Shown here: positions 52,918 through 62,292 of the stretch, piece after piece
Numbering within the stretch: position 1 is the stretch's first letter
Layout of the letters: the number at the start of each line of letters is the position of its first letter
Assembly: GCF_029633825.1 (NCBI RefSeq)
Contig: NZ_CP090641.1
Coordinates: forward strand, 434,001 to 498,000
DNA from: Burkholderia contaminans
GTDB lineage: Bacteria; Pseudomonadota; Gammaproteobacteria; Burkholderiales; Burkholderiaceae
DNA: 64,000 bases
Direction of reading: 5' to 3'
Position numbers and translations under genes: made by a program
Notes under the pieces: model-generated
What the model saw: only the letters and a program-made list of their open reading frames with translations
The model's database searches: none
What the model was told of the DNA's origin: nothing

Positions 52918-53668
52918 TGCCGTGAAACCCGGCGGCCCGATCTCGGACGCCGAACGCCGGATGCGCGTCGACCTCGCCGCCGCGTACCGGCTCGTCGCAC
53001 TGAACGGCTGGGACGACCTGATCTACACGCACCTTTCCGCGACCGTGCCCGGCGAGCCCGGCCACTTCCTGATCAACCCGTTCGGCCTCACGTTCGACGA
53101 AGTCCGCGCGTCGAATCTCGTGAAGATCGACCTGGCCGGCGACCGCATCGGCGACAGCGAGCATGCGGTCAACGTGACGGGCTTCGCGCTGCACGCGGCC
53201 GTGCATGCCGCGCGCGCCGACGCCGTGTGCGTGATGCATCTGCACGATACGGCCGGCATCGCCGTGTCGATCCAGCGCGACGGGCTGCTGCCCGCGTCGC
53301 AGCACGCGCTACGGTTTCACGGCGACCTCGGGTACCACGACTACGAGGCGCTCGCGTTCTCGCCGGCCGAGGGCGCGCGGCTGACCGCGAGCCTCGGCGC
53401 GAAATCCGCGATGCTGCTGCGCAACCACGGCACGCTGACGGTCGGCCGCACCGTGGCCGAAGCCTATGTGCTGATGGACACGCTGATCAAGGCGTGCGAC
53501 ATCCAGGTGCGCGCGCAGGCCGGCGGCGGGCCGCTCGTGCTGCCCGACCCGGCCGTCGCCGACCGAACCGCCGAACAGCTGCGCGACGGCGGCGCGATCG
53601 AGGGCGAACTGGAATGGCCGGCGCTGCTGCGCCGGCTCGACCGGATCGATCCGACGTATCGCGACTGA
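52892..53668 (+). CDS. Class II aldolase/adducin-domain protein
   Basis: 258 residues. The zinc-site pattern is visible: HAAVHAARADAVCVMHLHDT (metal His in HLH) and a later LRNHGTLTVGRTVAEAYVLM with His. Such proteins are fuculose-phosphate aldolase-like, often of unknown substrate when the phosphate-binding residues vary. ATG 52892 has GGAG about 8 bp upstream, inside the urea transporter reading frame, so the two are translationally coupled. The tautomerase follows 51 bp later. Confidence 0.88.
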   Translation: MSSFAHRPDAVKPGGPISDAERRMRVDLAAAYRLVALNGWDDLIYTHLSATVPGEPGHFLINPFGLTFDEVRASNLVKIDLAGDRIGDSEHAVNVTGFALHAAVHAARADAVCVMHLHDTAGIAVSIQRDGLLPASQHALRFHGDLGYHDYEALAFSPAEGARLTASLGAKSAMLLRNHGTLTVGRTVAEAYVLMDTLIKACDIQVRAQAGGGPLVLPDPAVADRTAEQLRDGGAIEGELEWPALLRRLDRIDPTYRD

Positions 53669-53719
53669 CGACGCCGGCTTTCAACGCATCATTCACCCCA
53701 ACCATCGGAGCACTCCATC

Positions 53720-53908
53720 ATGCCGACTTTCAATATCCAGCTCTTCGAAGGCCGCACCGTCGACCAGAAGCGCGCATTCGTCGAAGCCATCACGCGCGTC
53801 ACGTGCGAGACGCTCGGCTGCGAGCCGGGCTCGGTCGACATCATCCTCACCGACGTGAAGAAAGAGAACTGGGCGACGGCCGGCAAGCTGTGGAGCGACG
53901 AGCGCTGA
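53720..53908 (+). CDS. 4-oxalocrotonate tautomerase family protein
   Basis: 62 residues. After Met removal Pro1 is the catalytic base (PTFNIQLFEGR) and Arg11 is kept, but residue 39 is Asp instead of the Arg of classical 4-OT, and residue 50 is Trp. The substrate may differ from 2-hydroxymuconate. ATG 53720 follows CGGAG about 11 bp upstream. It is the last gene of the aldolase group; no meta-cleavage genes are near. Confidence 0.88.
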   Translation: MPTFNIQLFEGRTVDQKRAFVEAITRVTCETLGCEPGSVDIILTDVKKENWATAGKLWSDER

Positions 53909-54100
53909 GCGTCAAAGGCGGCGTCGCTTCGGCGCTGCCTGCGCTGCACTGATACACTCGCAGCAGCGACCGCGACGGGCGCTGCACGCGGCCTTCTCCG
54001 GCCGCCGCCCGTTGTGCGCCCGCACATCGCTTTGTCACGCAATCGGCGCATAATGCCGGACAGACGCAGCAGCCGATGGCCACCCGACGAGGAGACCGCC

Positions 54101-57100
54101 ATGGAAGCGAAGAACGAGGAAGTCGTCGCACACCTGCTCTCCGACGTCGTCGAATTCGCGCGCGGGCGCCTGCCCGAAGCCACGTTCCGGATCGTCGAAC
54201 CCTTCCTGCGTCATTACTACGATTTCGTCGATGCCGACGATCTGCAGAGCCGCAGCATCGCCGATCTCTACGGCGCCGCGATGGCGCACTGGCAGACCGC
54301 CCAGAAATTCGTGCCCGGCAGCGAACGGCTGCGCGTGTACAACCCGATCCTCGAACAGCACGGCTGGCATTCCGATCACACGGTCATCGAGATCGTCAAC
54401 GACGACATGCCGTTCCTCGTCGATTCGGTGACGATGGCCGTCAACCGCCTCGGGCTCGCGCTGCATTCGGCACTGCACCCGGTATTCCGCATCTGGCGCG
54501 GCCGCGACGGCGGCATCGAGCGCGTCGACGCAGGCGGCGCGACGCCCGGCGACGGCCAGTCGCAACTCGCGTCGTTCATCCATTTCGAAGTCGACCGCTG
54601 CGGCGATGCCGCGCTGCTCGACACGTTGCGCAACGACATCGCCCACGTGCTCGGCGACGTGCGCGCGTCGGTGGAAGACTGGCCGAAGATCGTCGAGATC
54701 GCGCGCGCGACGATCAAGGAAATGAAGGCGCGCGAATCGACCGCGGAAGACATCGAAGCGCGCGCATTCCTCGAATGGATGGCCGCCGATCACTTCACGT
54801 TCCTCGGCCAGCGCGACTACGCGCTGGTGTCCGACGGCACGGGCTTCGGGCTGCGCGGCGTCGAGGGCACCGGCTTCGGCATCCTGCGCGAATCGCTGCG
54901 CACGTCGGGCACGCCCGACGTCACGCCGCTGCCGCCGGCCGCGGCCGACATCATCACCGGCGCGTGGCCGATCTTCCTGACCAAGGCGAATTCGCGCGCG
55001 ACCGTGCACCGGCCCGGCTATCTCGACTACGTGGGCGTGAAACTCGTCGGGCCGGACGGCAAGGTCGCGGGCGAGCGCCGCTTCATCGGGCTTTATACGT
55101 CGACGGCCTATTTCGGCTCGTATGCGGATATCCCGATCGTGCGCCGCAAGTGCGCGAACATCGTGCGGCGCGCGGGCTTCCTGCCGAAGGGGCATCTCGG
55201 CAAGTCGCTCGTGACGGTGCTCGAAACCTATCCGCGCGACGAGCTGTTCCAGGCCGACGAAGACCAGCTCTACGACATCGCGCTCGGCATCCTGCGGCTG
55301 CAGGAACACCAGCGCACGCGCCTGTTCGTGCGCCGCGACCGCTTCGACCGCTTCGTGTCGTGCCTCGTGTTCGTGCCGCGCGACAAGTACAACACCGACC
55401 TGCGCCGGCGCATCGCGAAGCTGCTCATCGATGCGTACAACGGCGTGACCGTCGAATTCACGCCGCTGCTGTCGGAATCGGCGATCGCGCGCATTCATTT
55501 CGTCGTCCATGCGGAACCGGGCACGATGCCCGACGTCGACACGCGCGAGCTCGAAACGCGGCTCGTGCAGGTCACGCGCCGCTGGCAGGACGATCTCGCC
55601 GACGCGCTGCTCGACGCATTCGGCGAAGAGCAAGGCAACCGCCTGCTGCAGCGCTATGCCGATTCGTTCCCGGCCGGCTATCGCGACGACTATCCGGCGC
55701 GCACCGCCGTGCGCGACATCGAGCTGATCGAGCGCGTGAAGGATTCGGGGCAGCTCGCGATGAACCTGTACCGGCCGATCGAGGCCGAAGCGCGTGCGTT
55801 CCGCTTCAAGGTCTATCGCGCAGGCGACCCGATCGCGCTGTCGCGCAGCCTGCCGATGCTCGAGCATCTCGGCGTGCGCGTCGACGAGGAGCGGCCGTAC
55901 CGGATCCAGACGCAGGACGCCGCGCATGCGTGGGTACACGACTTCGGCCTCGAGCTCGCCGACGACACCGAATTCGACATCGAGCGCGTGAAGGGCCTGT
56001 TCGAGGACGCGTTCGACCAGATCTGGAGCGGCCGGATCGAGAACGACGACTTCAACCGCCTCGTGCTGCGCGCCCATCTGAGCGCACGCGAAGTGACGAT
56101 CCTGCGCGCGTATGCGAAGTACCTGCGGCAAGTCGGCTCGACCTTCAGCGACGCGTATATCGAGCGCGCGCTGACCGGCAACCCGGCGATCGCGCGGCAG
56201 CTCGTCGAGCTGTTCCTGCTGCGTTTCGACCCGGCCACCGGCGACACGCGCGACGTGCAGGCCGAGCGGCTTCTGACGGCAATCGAGGGCGCGCTCGACC
56301 AGGTGCCGAACCTCGACGAGGACCGCATCCTGCGCCAGTTCCTCGGCGTGATCAACGCGACCGAGCGCACCAACTACTTCCTGCTCGATGCGAACGGCGA
56401 ACCGAAACCGTACCTGTCGTTCAAGTTCAATCCGGCGAAGGTGCCCGGGCTGCCCGAACCGAAACCGATGTTCGAAATCTGGGTGTATTCGCCGCGTGTC
56501 GAAGGCGTGCACCTGCGCGGCGGGCGCGTCGCGCGCGGCGGCCTGCGCTGGTCGGATCGCCGCGAGGATTTCCGCACCGAGGTGCTCGGGCTGATGAAGG
56601 CGCAGATGGTGAAGAACGTCGTGATCGTGCCGGTCGGCTCGAAAGGCGGCTTCGTCGTGAAGCACCCGCCGCCGCCGAGCGATCGCGAAGCGTGGATGCG
56701 CGAAGGCATCGCGTGCTACCAGACCTTCCTGCGCGGCCTGCTCGACCTGACCGACAACCTCGTGAGCAACGCGATCGTGCCGCCGCCCGACGTCGTGCGT
56801 CACGATCCGGACGACCCTTACCTGGTCGTCGCGGCCGACAAGGGCACGGCCACCTTCTCCGACTACGCGAACGCGATCTCGCACGAATACGGCTTCTGGC
56901 TCGACGACGCATTCGCGTCCGGCGGCTCGGTCGGCTACGACCACAAGAAGATGGCGATCACCGCGCGCGGCGCGTGGGAATCGGTGAAGCGGCACTTCCG
57001 CGAGATGGGCATCGACACGCAGACGACCGACTTCACGGTAGTCGGCGTCGGCGACATGTCGGGCGACGTGTTCGGTAACGGGATGCTGCTGTCGCCGCAT

Positions 57101-58942
57101 ATCCGGCTCGTCGCCGCATTCGATCACCGGCACGTGTTCCTCGACCCGAACCCCGATCCCGCGACGAGCTTCGCCGAGCGCGCGCGCGTGTTCGCGCTCG
57201 AACGCTCGAGCTGGGCCGACTACGATCCGGCCGCGATTTCGACGGGCGGCGGCGTCTATCCGCGCACCGCGAAGACGATCCCGCTGTCGCCGGCCGTGCA
57301 GGCCGCGCTCGGCATCGACGCGAATGCGCTGCCGCCGGCCGAGCTGATCCGCGCGATCCTCCAGGCGCCGGTCGACCTGCTGTACAACGGCGGCATCGGC
57401 ACCTACGTGAAGGCGGCGCGCGAAACCCATCTTCAGGTGGGCGACCGCGCGAACGACGCGGTGCGCGTGAACGGCGCGGACCTGCGCTGCAAGGTGGTCG
57501 GCGAAGGCGGCAACCTCGGCTGCACGCAGTTCGGCCGGATCGAGTTCGCGCAACGCGGCGGGCGCATCAACACCGATGCGATCGACAATTCGGCCGGTGT
57601 CGATTGTTCGGATCACGAAGTCAACATCAAGATCCTGCTCGGGCTCGTCGTGTCCGACGGCGAGATGACCGAGAAGCAGCGCAACGCGCTGCTCGCGGAG
57701 ATGACCGACGAAGTCGGGCTGCTCGTGCTGCGCGACAACTACTACCAGACGCAGGCGCTGTCGATCGCCGGCCGCTACGCGGTCGAGCTGCTCGATGCCG
57801 AAGCGCGCCTGATGCGCTGGCTCGAACGCGCGGGCCGCCTGAATCGCGTGATCGAATTCCTGCCGACCGACGATGAAGTCACCGAACGGCAGGCCGCGAA
57901 GCTCGGCCTCACGTCGCCGGAACGCGCGGTACTGCTCGCGTACAGCAAGATGTGGCTGTACGACGCGCTGCTCGAATCCGACGTGCCCGAGGATCCGCTG
58001 GTGGCCGCGATGCTCGTCGACTACTTCCCGAAGCCGCTGCAGCAGCGCTTCAGCGAGCCGATGCGCCGCCATCCGCTGCGCCGCGAGATCCTCGCGACGC
58101 ACCTGACCAATGCGCTCGTCAACCGCGTCGGCTGCACGTTCGTGCACCGGCTGATGGAGGAAACCGACGCGAAGCCCGGCGACATCGTGCGGGCGTGCAT
58201 CATGGCGCGCGACGTGTTCGACCTCGATGCGGTGTGGCGCGATATCGACGCACTCGACAACCGCGTCGCCGACGACGTGCAGGCGCGCATGTTCGTCGAC
58301 GTCGCGCGGCTGCTGGAGCGCGCGGCGCTGTGGTTCCTGCGGCACCTGCAATCCGGCGCGGTGGCCGACGGAGGCGTCACCGAGCTGATCGCGCGCTGCC
58401 GCGACGCGGCGGAGCGGCTTGCGCCGCAACTGCCGTCGCTGCTGCCGGCCGGCGATCTCGACGCGCTGTCCGAACGGCAGCGCGTGCTGGTCGAAGCCGG
58501 TGTCGACAGTGCGCTCGCGGTGCGCGTCGCGAGCGGCGACATCTCGGCCGCGCTGCTCGATATCGCCGAAGTGGCCGCGACCGGCAACCGCAGCCTCGAA
58601 CTCGTCGCGGGCGTCTATTTCTCGCTCGGCACGCTGCTCAATTACAGCTGGATCGGCGAACGCGCGGCGACGCTGCCGACGCCGACGCACTGGGACATGC
58701 TGGCGCGCGCGGCCGCGCTCGCGGAAGTCGCGCGCCTCAAGCGCACGCTCGCGACGAGCGCACTCGCGGAATCGCCGGATTCGACGACGCCGGAGACGAT
58801 CGTCGGCGCGTGGCGCGCGCGCCGCGAAACCGCGCTCGCGCGCTACGAGCACCTGCTCGCGGACCTGCGCGCATCAGGCGGCGCGAGCCTCGCGGTGCTG
58901 CTCGTGGTCGTGCGGGAGATGGCCGTGCTCGAACGGGCGTGA
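54101..58942 (+). CDS. NAD-dependent glutamate dehydrogenase, large (GDH180) type
   Basis: 1613 residues, the right size for the about 180-kDa bacterial NAD-GDH. ATG 54101 (MEAKNEEVVAHLL) has GAGGAG upstream. A long N-terminal regulatory part (ACT-like segments) precedes the GDH core: RVARGGLRWSDRREDFRTEV and KNVVIVPVGSKGG near residue 815, then GVGDMSGDVFGNGMLLSP and NGGIGTYVKAARE, with a C-terminal helical part. It converts glutamate to 2-oxoglutarate and ammonium with NAD+, and is used catabolically. A single-gene unit. Confidence 0.97.
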   Translation: MEAKNEEVVAHLLSDVVEFARGRLPEATFRIVEPFLRHYYDFVDADDLQSRSIADLYGAAMAHWQTAQKFVPGSERLRVYNPILEQHGWHSDHTVIEIVNDDMPFLVDSVTMAVNRLGLALHSALHPVFRIWRGRDGGIERVDAGGATPGDGQSQLASFIHFEVDRCGDAALLDTLRNDIAHVLGDVRASVEDWPKIVEIARATIKEMKARESTAEDIEARAFLEWMAADHFTFLGQRDYALVSDGTGFGLRGVEGTGFGILRESLRTSGTPDVTPLPPAAADIITGAWPIFLTKANSRATVHRPGYLDYVGVKLVGPDGKVAGERRFIGLYTSTAYFGSYADIPIVRRKCANIVRRAGFLPKGHLGKSLVTVLETYPRDELFQADEDQLYDIALGILRLQEHQRTRLFVRRDRFDRFVSCLVFVPRDKYNTDLRRRIAKLLIDAYNGVTVEFTPLLSESAIARIHFVVHAEPGTMPDVDTRELETRLVQVTRRWQDDLADALLDAFGEEQGNRLLQRYADSFPAGYRDDYPARTAVRDIELIERVKDSGQLAMNLYRPIEAEARAFRFKVYRAGDPIALSRSLPMLEHLGVRVDEERPYRIQTQDAAHAWVHDFGLELADDTEFDIERVKGLFEDAFDQIWSGRIENDDFNRLVLRAHLSAREVTILRAYAKYLRQVGSTFSDAYIERALTGNPAIARQLVELFLLRFDPATGDTRDVQAERLLTAIEGALDQVPNLDEDRILRQFLGVINATERTNYFLLDANGEPKPYLSFKFNPAKVPGLPEPKPMFEIWVYSPRVEGVHLRGGRVARGGLRWSDRREDFRTEVLGLMKAQMVKNVVIVPVGSKGGFVVKHPPPPSDREAWMREGIACYQTFLRGLLDLTDNLVSNAIVPPPDVVRHDPDDPYLVVAADKGTATFSDYANAISHEYGFWLDDAFASGGSVGYDHKKMAITARGAWESVKRHFREMGIDTQTTDFTVVGVGDMSGDVFGNGMLLSPHIRLVAAFDHRHVFLDPNPDPATSFAERARVFALERSSWADYDPAAISTGGGVYPRTAKTIPLSPAVQAALGIDANALPPAELIRAILQAPVDLLYNGGIGTYVKAARETHLQVGDRANDAVRVNGADLRCKVVGEGGNLGCTQFGRIEFAQRGGRINTDAIDNSAGVDCSDHEVNIKILLGLVVSDGEMTEKQRNALLAEMTDEVGLLVLRDNYYQTQALSIAGRYAVELLDAEARLMRWLERAGRLNRVIEFLPTDDEVTERQAAKLGLTSPERAVLLAYSKMWLYDALLESDVPEDPLVAAMLVDYFPKPLQQRFSEPMRRHPLRREILATHLTNALVNRVGCTFVHRLMEETDAKPGDIVRACIMARDVFDLDAVWRDIDALDNRVADDVQARMFVDVARLLERAALWFLRHLQSGAVADGGVTELIARCRDAAERLAPQLPSLLPAGDLDALSERQRVLVEAGVDSALAVRVASGDISAALLDIAEVAATGNRSLELVAGVYFSLGTLLNYSWIGERAATLPTPTHWDMLARAAALAEVARLKRTLATSALAESPDSTTPETIVGAWRARRETALARYEHLLADLRASGGASLAVLLVVVREMAVLERA

Positions 58943-58982
58943 TGGTTGCCGTGGTTGCCGTGGTCGCTGTGGCCGGGCCCGC

Positions 58983-59843
58983 TCAGACCGTCGCGATCAG
59001 CAGCTCTTCCGCGTTGTCCGGCGGCCGCAGGCCGTCGGTGCGATCGGCGAAGTAACGGCGCGTCAGATCGGCGGCCGATACGTGCGCGGCTTGCGCGAAG
59101 CCGGCCTCCCGCGCGAGCGCCTGGATCTGCGCCGGCATGAAGAAGCTGATGAACGGCGTGCCGCTGGCGCGCGCGCCCTTCGCGGCCATTTCCAGCCCGG
59201 GGCGCACGTCCGGATCCGCATTCTCCAGCGGCAACAGGAACGTCATCGCGAGCGTCGAGCCCGGCGCGAGCGACGCGACTTCGCGCAACGCGGCCGCATT
59301 CGCCTCGTGCGTCAGGTACATGCTGACGCCGGTCGACACCACGACCGCCGGCTTGCCGGCATCAAAGCCCGCGCCGACCAGCGCAGCACGCCAGGACTGC
59401 TTCGCCTCGAAATCGACCGGCACGAAACGCAGCCAGTCGGGCACGCCGAAACCGAGCTCGACCAGGCGACGCTGCTTCCATGCCTGCGGCGCGGGCGGGT
59501 CGACTTCGAAGACAGTCACGCGCGACGCCATCTCCGGCCGGCGCTGCACGAAACTGTCGAGGCCCGCGCCGAGGATCACGTACTGGCTCACGCCGCGCGC
59601 GGCCTGTTCGACCACCCAATCCTCGATGAAGCGTGCCCGGGCGACGATCGACGCGCGGAACGGCCGCGTGAACTGCGGATCCATGTCGCCGCGCTGCTGC
59701 CAGCCGGGTTCCGGCGCGAGCAGTTGCAGCCCGACTTCGTCGGCGAGCACGTGCGGCGGCGCGTCGAGTTCGACGTGCAGCGCGCGCCACAGCGCGACGC
59801 GCGCCGCGGTGCTGTCGGGGGCGCTTTCGCGGGGTTCGGTCAT
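58983..59843 (-). CDS. SAM-dependent methyltransferase (LCMT/PPM-type, TIGR00027-like)
   Basis: 286 residues. The SAM motif VILGAGLDSFVQRRPEM is followed by VFEVDPPAPQAWKQRR, both typical of the leucine carboxyl methyltransferase-related family common in actinobacteria and Burkholderia. The acceptor is unknown. It is 7 bp downstream of the VOC gene (which ends at 59851) and so is the last gene of a minus-strand operon RHH-VOC-methyltransferase. It is convergent with the glutamate dehydrogenase. Confidence 0.9.
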   Translation of the reverse strand: MTEPRESAPDSTAARVALWRALHVELDAPPHVLADEVGLQLLAPEPGWQQRGDMDPQFTRPFRASIVARARFIEDWVVEQAARGVSQYVILGAGLDSFVQRRPEMASRVTVFEVDPPAPQAWKQRRLVELGFGVPDWLRFVPVDFEAKQSWRAALVGAGFDAGKPAVVVSTGVSMYLTHEANAAALREVASLAPGSTLAMTFLLPLENADPDVRPGLEMAAKGARASGTPFISFFMPAQIQALAREAGFAQAAHVSAADLTRRYFADRTDGLRPPDNAEELLIATV

Positions 59844-59850
59844 GGCCGCC

Positions 59851-60201
59851 TCACGCGCCCTGCTTGCCCGGCGCCTGCAGGCGCCACACGCGACCGTCCG
59901 GATCGCGCACGGTCATGTCGCGCGTGCCCCAGTGGGTGTCCTCGAACGGCGTGACGACGTCGACGATCGGCTGCGGCCGCACTGCCTGCTCATCCGCCAC
60001 CTTGAGCACGACCTGCATGTCCGGCGTCTCGCCCGGCGGCACTTCGGCGATGAACAGAAAGGGGCCGTCGCCGCTGCGCAGCTGGCCCGACTGGTGATCG
60101 GTTTCGAACTCCAGCGTGAAGCCCAGCGCCTGGAAGAACTTCGCCGACTTGCCCCAGTTGTGCGTCGTCAGGTACACGGCTTCGATTCGCTCGGATGACA
60201 T
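59851..60201 (-). CDS. VOC/glyoxalase superfamily protein
   Basis: 116 residues, a single VOC (beta-alpha-beta-beta-beta) domain. IEAVYLTTHNWGKSAKFFQA and the C-terminal MTVRDPDGRVWRLQAPG match glyoxalase/bleomycin-resistance-like proteins. Its paired metal site is not all obvious. ATG 60201 (MSSERIEAV) has GGAGGAG 7-13 bp upstream, at the end of the RHH gene; the two are 1 bp apart and so coupled. Confidence 0.9.
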   Translation of the reverse strand: MSSERIEAVYLTTHNWGKSAKFFQALGFTLEFETDHQSGQLRSGDGPFLFIAEVPPGETPDMQVVLKVADEQAVRPQPIVDVVTPFEDTHWGTRDMTVRDPDGRVWRLQAPGKQGA

Positions 60202-60202
60202 G

Positions 60203-60364
60203 TCACTCCTCCTTGGTGGACGGCCCCGCGCCCGGCGGCGGCGCGGCCAGGTACGCGCGCAATGCGTCGGCCACCAGCGCGGACAGCGATTGCTCCGTTT
60301 CGATGGCGCGATGCTTGACCTGCCGGATCAGGCTGAGCGGCAGGTACACGTTGAACTGCTTCAC
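60203..60364 (-). CDS. Ribbon-helix-helix (CopG/Arc-like) protein, 5' end cut by transposon
   Basis: 53 residues from GTG 60364 ([18 protein letters not shown]); an ATG at 60424 would give 73 residues, but its first 20 residues are encoded by the transposon end. The RHH pattern is clear: [20 protein letters not shown] then [16 protein letters not shown]. It would bind DNA as a dimer. The Tn3-family terminus begins about 7 bp upstream, so the natural promoter and ribosome site are probably lost. Confidence 0.72.
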   Translation of the reverse strand: MKQFNVYLPLSLIRQVKHRAIETEQSLSALVADALRAYLAAPPPGAGPSTKEE

Positions 60365-60370
60365 TTCTTG

Positions 60371-60409
60371 GGGTTCTACGCCGGAACCCCAGAAAATTCC
60401 GTCATTCCA
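60371..60409 (+). repeat. Left terminal inverted repeat of the transposon (putative)
   Basis: About 38 bp beginning GGGGTTC and later AGAAAATTCCG, matching the general form of Tn3-family ends. Within it GGGGTTC (60371-60377) pairs with GAACCCC (60385-60391), a hairpin of its own. The partner repeat at the other end is outside the window. Confidence 0.5.
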
Positions 60410-60457
60410 CATTGTGAACGTCAATCGGTTTGTTGCCTGACGTGCCGAGCGAGTAAC

Positions 60458-62149
60458 TCAGTCGGTAAATGCCTGCCCGAACTGCCGTGCCCGCTTTACA
60501 TCGTCGGTATGCAAGTAAATCGACGTGGTCGAAATCGACGCGTGACGCAGGTTATCTCGTACGGCGCTCAGCTCAACCCCTCTGGCGATCGCGTGGGTCG
60601 CATGGGTGTGCCGCATCCAGTGCGGAGAGGCCCGATGCAGCTTTTCAGCCAGCACCGGATGGTCGTTCTTGATAATCTGCGCGACGAGCCGAAAAAACCG
60701 GCGCATGACTTCCCACAGCCGCAAGGGCTTGATGCCGGCATCGGCGTCGTCAAGGCTGCCAATCAGGGACGTGGTCGGATTCCAGTGAGCACGGCTGACA
60801 GGAAGCCCCCGCTCCTGCAGATATCGGTCCAGCGCTGTGCGCGCTAGGGGTGTCAGGGTAACGCGGGCTGGCTTGCCGCCCTTGCCGACCACGTGCAGCC
60901 AGTGATCACCGGCTGCGTCGACTTCGATGCTGCGCAGTGTGGCGTCAGCCAGTTCGCTGATCCGCAGTCCCGTTGCGTAGCCGAAATCCAGCATGAACCG
61001 CAACCGTTGCGCAGCGGGCGCCTGCCAGCCGTACGACCACTCGAGCCCGTTGGCGATGGTGCGCGTCAGCATCCATTCTCCTTCGGTGAAAGCGTGCGAG
61101 GTTTCAAGAGCCATGGCGCGCTTGCTGCCGCGTACCTTGATGCCGGAGAATGGGTTGGCCACGACGTAGCGCTGCTCGACCAGCCAGCGGAACATGGCGC
61201 TGAGCACGGCAAGCGCATGCGCAATCGAACGGGCCGAGAGGTTGTCGACAAACGGGCGCCAGTCCGTTGATGTGCGCGGCCGCGGTGGCCCGACCCAGCG
61301 TTCTCGCGGTGTAGGTCTGCGCAGAAACGCCCTGTAGTCGGTGGCATCCCGGGTGGTCAGCGAAGACAGCGCCTTGCCGCGAGCAACGATGCCCCAGAGA
61401 ATCAGCCGTTCGGCTTCCTTGCGGTAGGCCCGCTGCGTGGCCGGGGATTCGTGCAACGCGAGCCATGCCTGGATAGCGTCGTAATCGTTGTCGACGCCGA
61501 GGATGCAGGCCGACACCGGTGCGCGGAAGGCGCCGGCGGATCCGTCGATCTCGTGCGGTAGCCGTAGTTGCTCCCAAGGCGTCACGACTGACTGCCGATC
61601 CGCGATGATCAGTGCGCGGGCCCGCTCCGTGAGCGCCGGGTACGCGGCAAAGAAGGCCTCGATCCTTCTTGCACTGGCCGGCCCGAGACCCGGAATGACG
61701 GTCCACCACTGCCGGCGACGCGGAATCCGTACCGTGAGATCGGCCAGGGTCCGGATGCCGGCCGCGTGCAGGGTGCGGGCAGCGCGATTCGGCAGCCAGT
61801 GCGCAATGTCGTCGCCGATCTGCGGAGCTGGCGCAGGCATGATGCGCAGTAGCTCGACAGCCTGCGTGGTGGCGCGCGCATGATGCATACGCTTTTGGGC
61901 CGGGCATTCGAACAGCGTGGCCAGATCTGCCCGCTGTCGGTTACGGGCATAAAGTGCCAGTTGCCGGCGGATCTGGCCGATGACGCCGCGGGCTGACTGG
62001 CTGTGGCTGAGCCGATCTTGCATGTACCGGTGTGCCGCCTCACGCGAGGATGCGCCCTCGTACCAGGCACGCAGCGCTGCCAGTGCATCAGCATCAGGAA
62101 AGTCGGTCGGGATGTCGGCGGCGGACGGGCTCGTGGGGCGCGTTTTCAT
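60458..62149 (-). CDS. Large tyrosine recombinase/integrase (DUF3701-type) of the transposon
   Basis: 563 residues, much longer than Tn3-family TnpI-type recombinases. An N-terminal DUF3701-like region (AALRAWYEGASSREAAHRYM) and SAM-like part precede the catalytic domain. Active-site residues are in place: Arg about 396 (GLRISELAD), Lys in GKGGKPARVT, HWMRH about 508-512, and Tyr about 543 (TSIYLH). It probably resolves cointegrates at the core site in the divergent region to its right, or catalyses integration. Divergent from the transposase, the usual Tn3 arrangement. Confidence 0.88.
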   Translation of the reverse strand: MKTRPTSPSAADIPTDFPDADALAALRAWYEGASSREAAHRYMQDRLSHSQSARGVIGQIRRQLALYARNRQRADLATLFECPAQKRMHHARATTQAVELLRIMPAPAPQIGDDIAHWLPNRAARTLHAAGIRTLADLTVRIPRRRQWWTVIPGLGPASARRIEAFFAAYPALTERARALIIADRQSVVTPWEQLRLPHEIDGSAGAFRAPVSACILGVDNDYDAIQAWLALHESPATQRAYRKEAERLILWGIVARGKALSSLTTRDATDYRAFLRRPTPRERWVGPPRPRTSTDWRPFVDNLSARSIAHALAVLSAMFRWLVEQRYVVANPFSGIKVRGSKRAMALETSHAFTEGEWMLTRTIANGLEWSYGWQAPAAQRLRFMLDFGYATGLRISELADATLRSIEVDAAGDHWLHVVGKGGKPARVTLTPLARTALDRYLQERGLPVSRAHWNPTTSLIGSLDDADAGIKPLRLWEVMRRFFRLVAQIIKNDHPVLAEKLHRASPHWMRHTHATHAIARGVELSAVRDNLRHASISTTSIYLHTDDVKRARQFGQAFTD

Positions 62150-62178
62150 GTCATCGAGTTTAATATGGAAACAATGCC

Positions 62179-62204
62179 ACAGAGATAATAAAGCTTATCT
62201 CTGT
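62179..62204. promoter_or_regulatory. Candidate tyrosine-recombinase core site
   Basis: ACAGAGATAA (62179-62188) and TTATCTCTGT (62195-62204) are perfect inverted arms around the 6-bp spacer TAAAGC, the geometry of Cre/Xer/TnpI core sites. It lies between the divergent recombinase and transposase, where Tn3 res/IRS sites normally are. Confidence 0.6.
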
Positions 62205-62292
62205 AGAATGCGGGAGTTCAATATTTCTGTCGTACCCCATGTCGTGATATCACAAAATTGAAGGATCTGACGTTGCGTGGAGAGGATGGTCG

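Noticed and set aside
54035..58852. A 1605-codon open frame opposite the glutamate dehydrogenase gene
   Set aside because: It mirrors the real gene's codon structure in high-GC DNA, is Arg/Ala/Asp/Val-rich and has no domain; the plus strand carries clear GDH motifs.
58943..58982. Tandem-like GTTGCCGTGG repeats
   Set aside because: Only two short imperfect copies after the GDH stop; too few to call a repeat array.
60365..60424. RHH protein starting at ATG 60424
   Set aside because: The first 20 codons lie mostly in the transposon end and do not look like an RHH N-terminus; GTG 60364 is more natural, though translation from 60424 remains possible.
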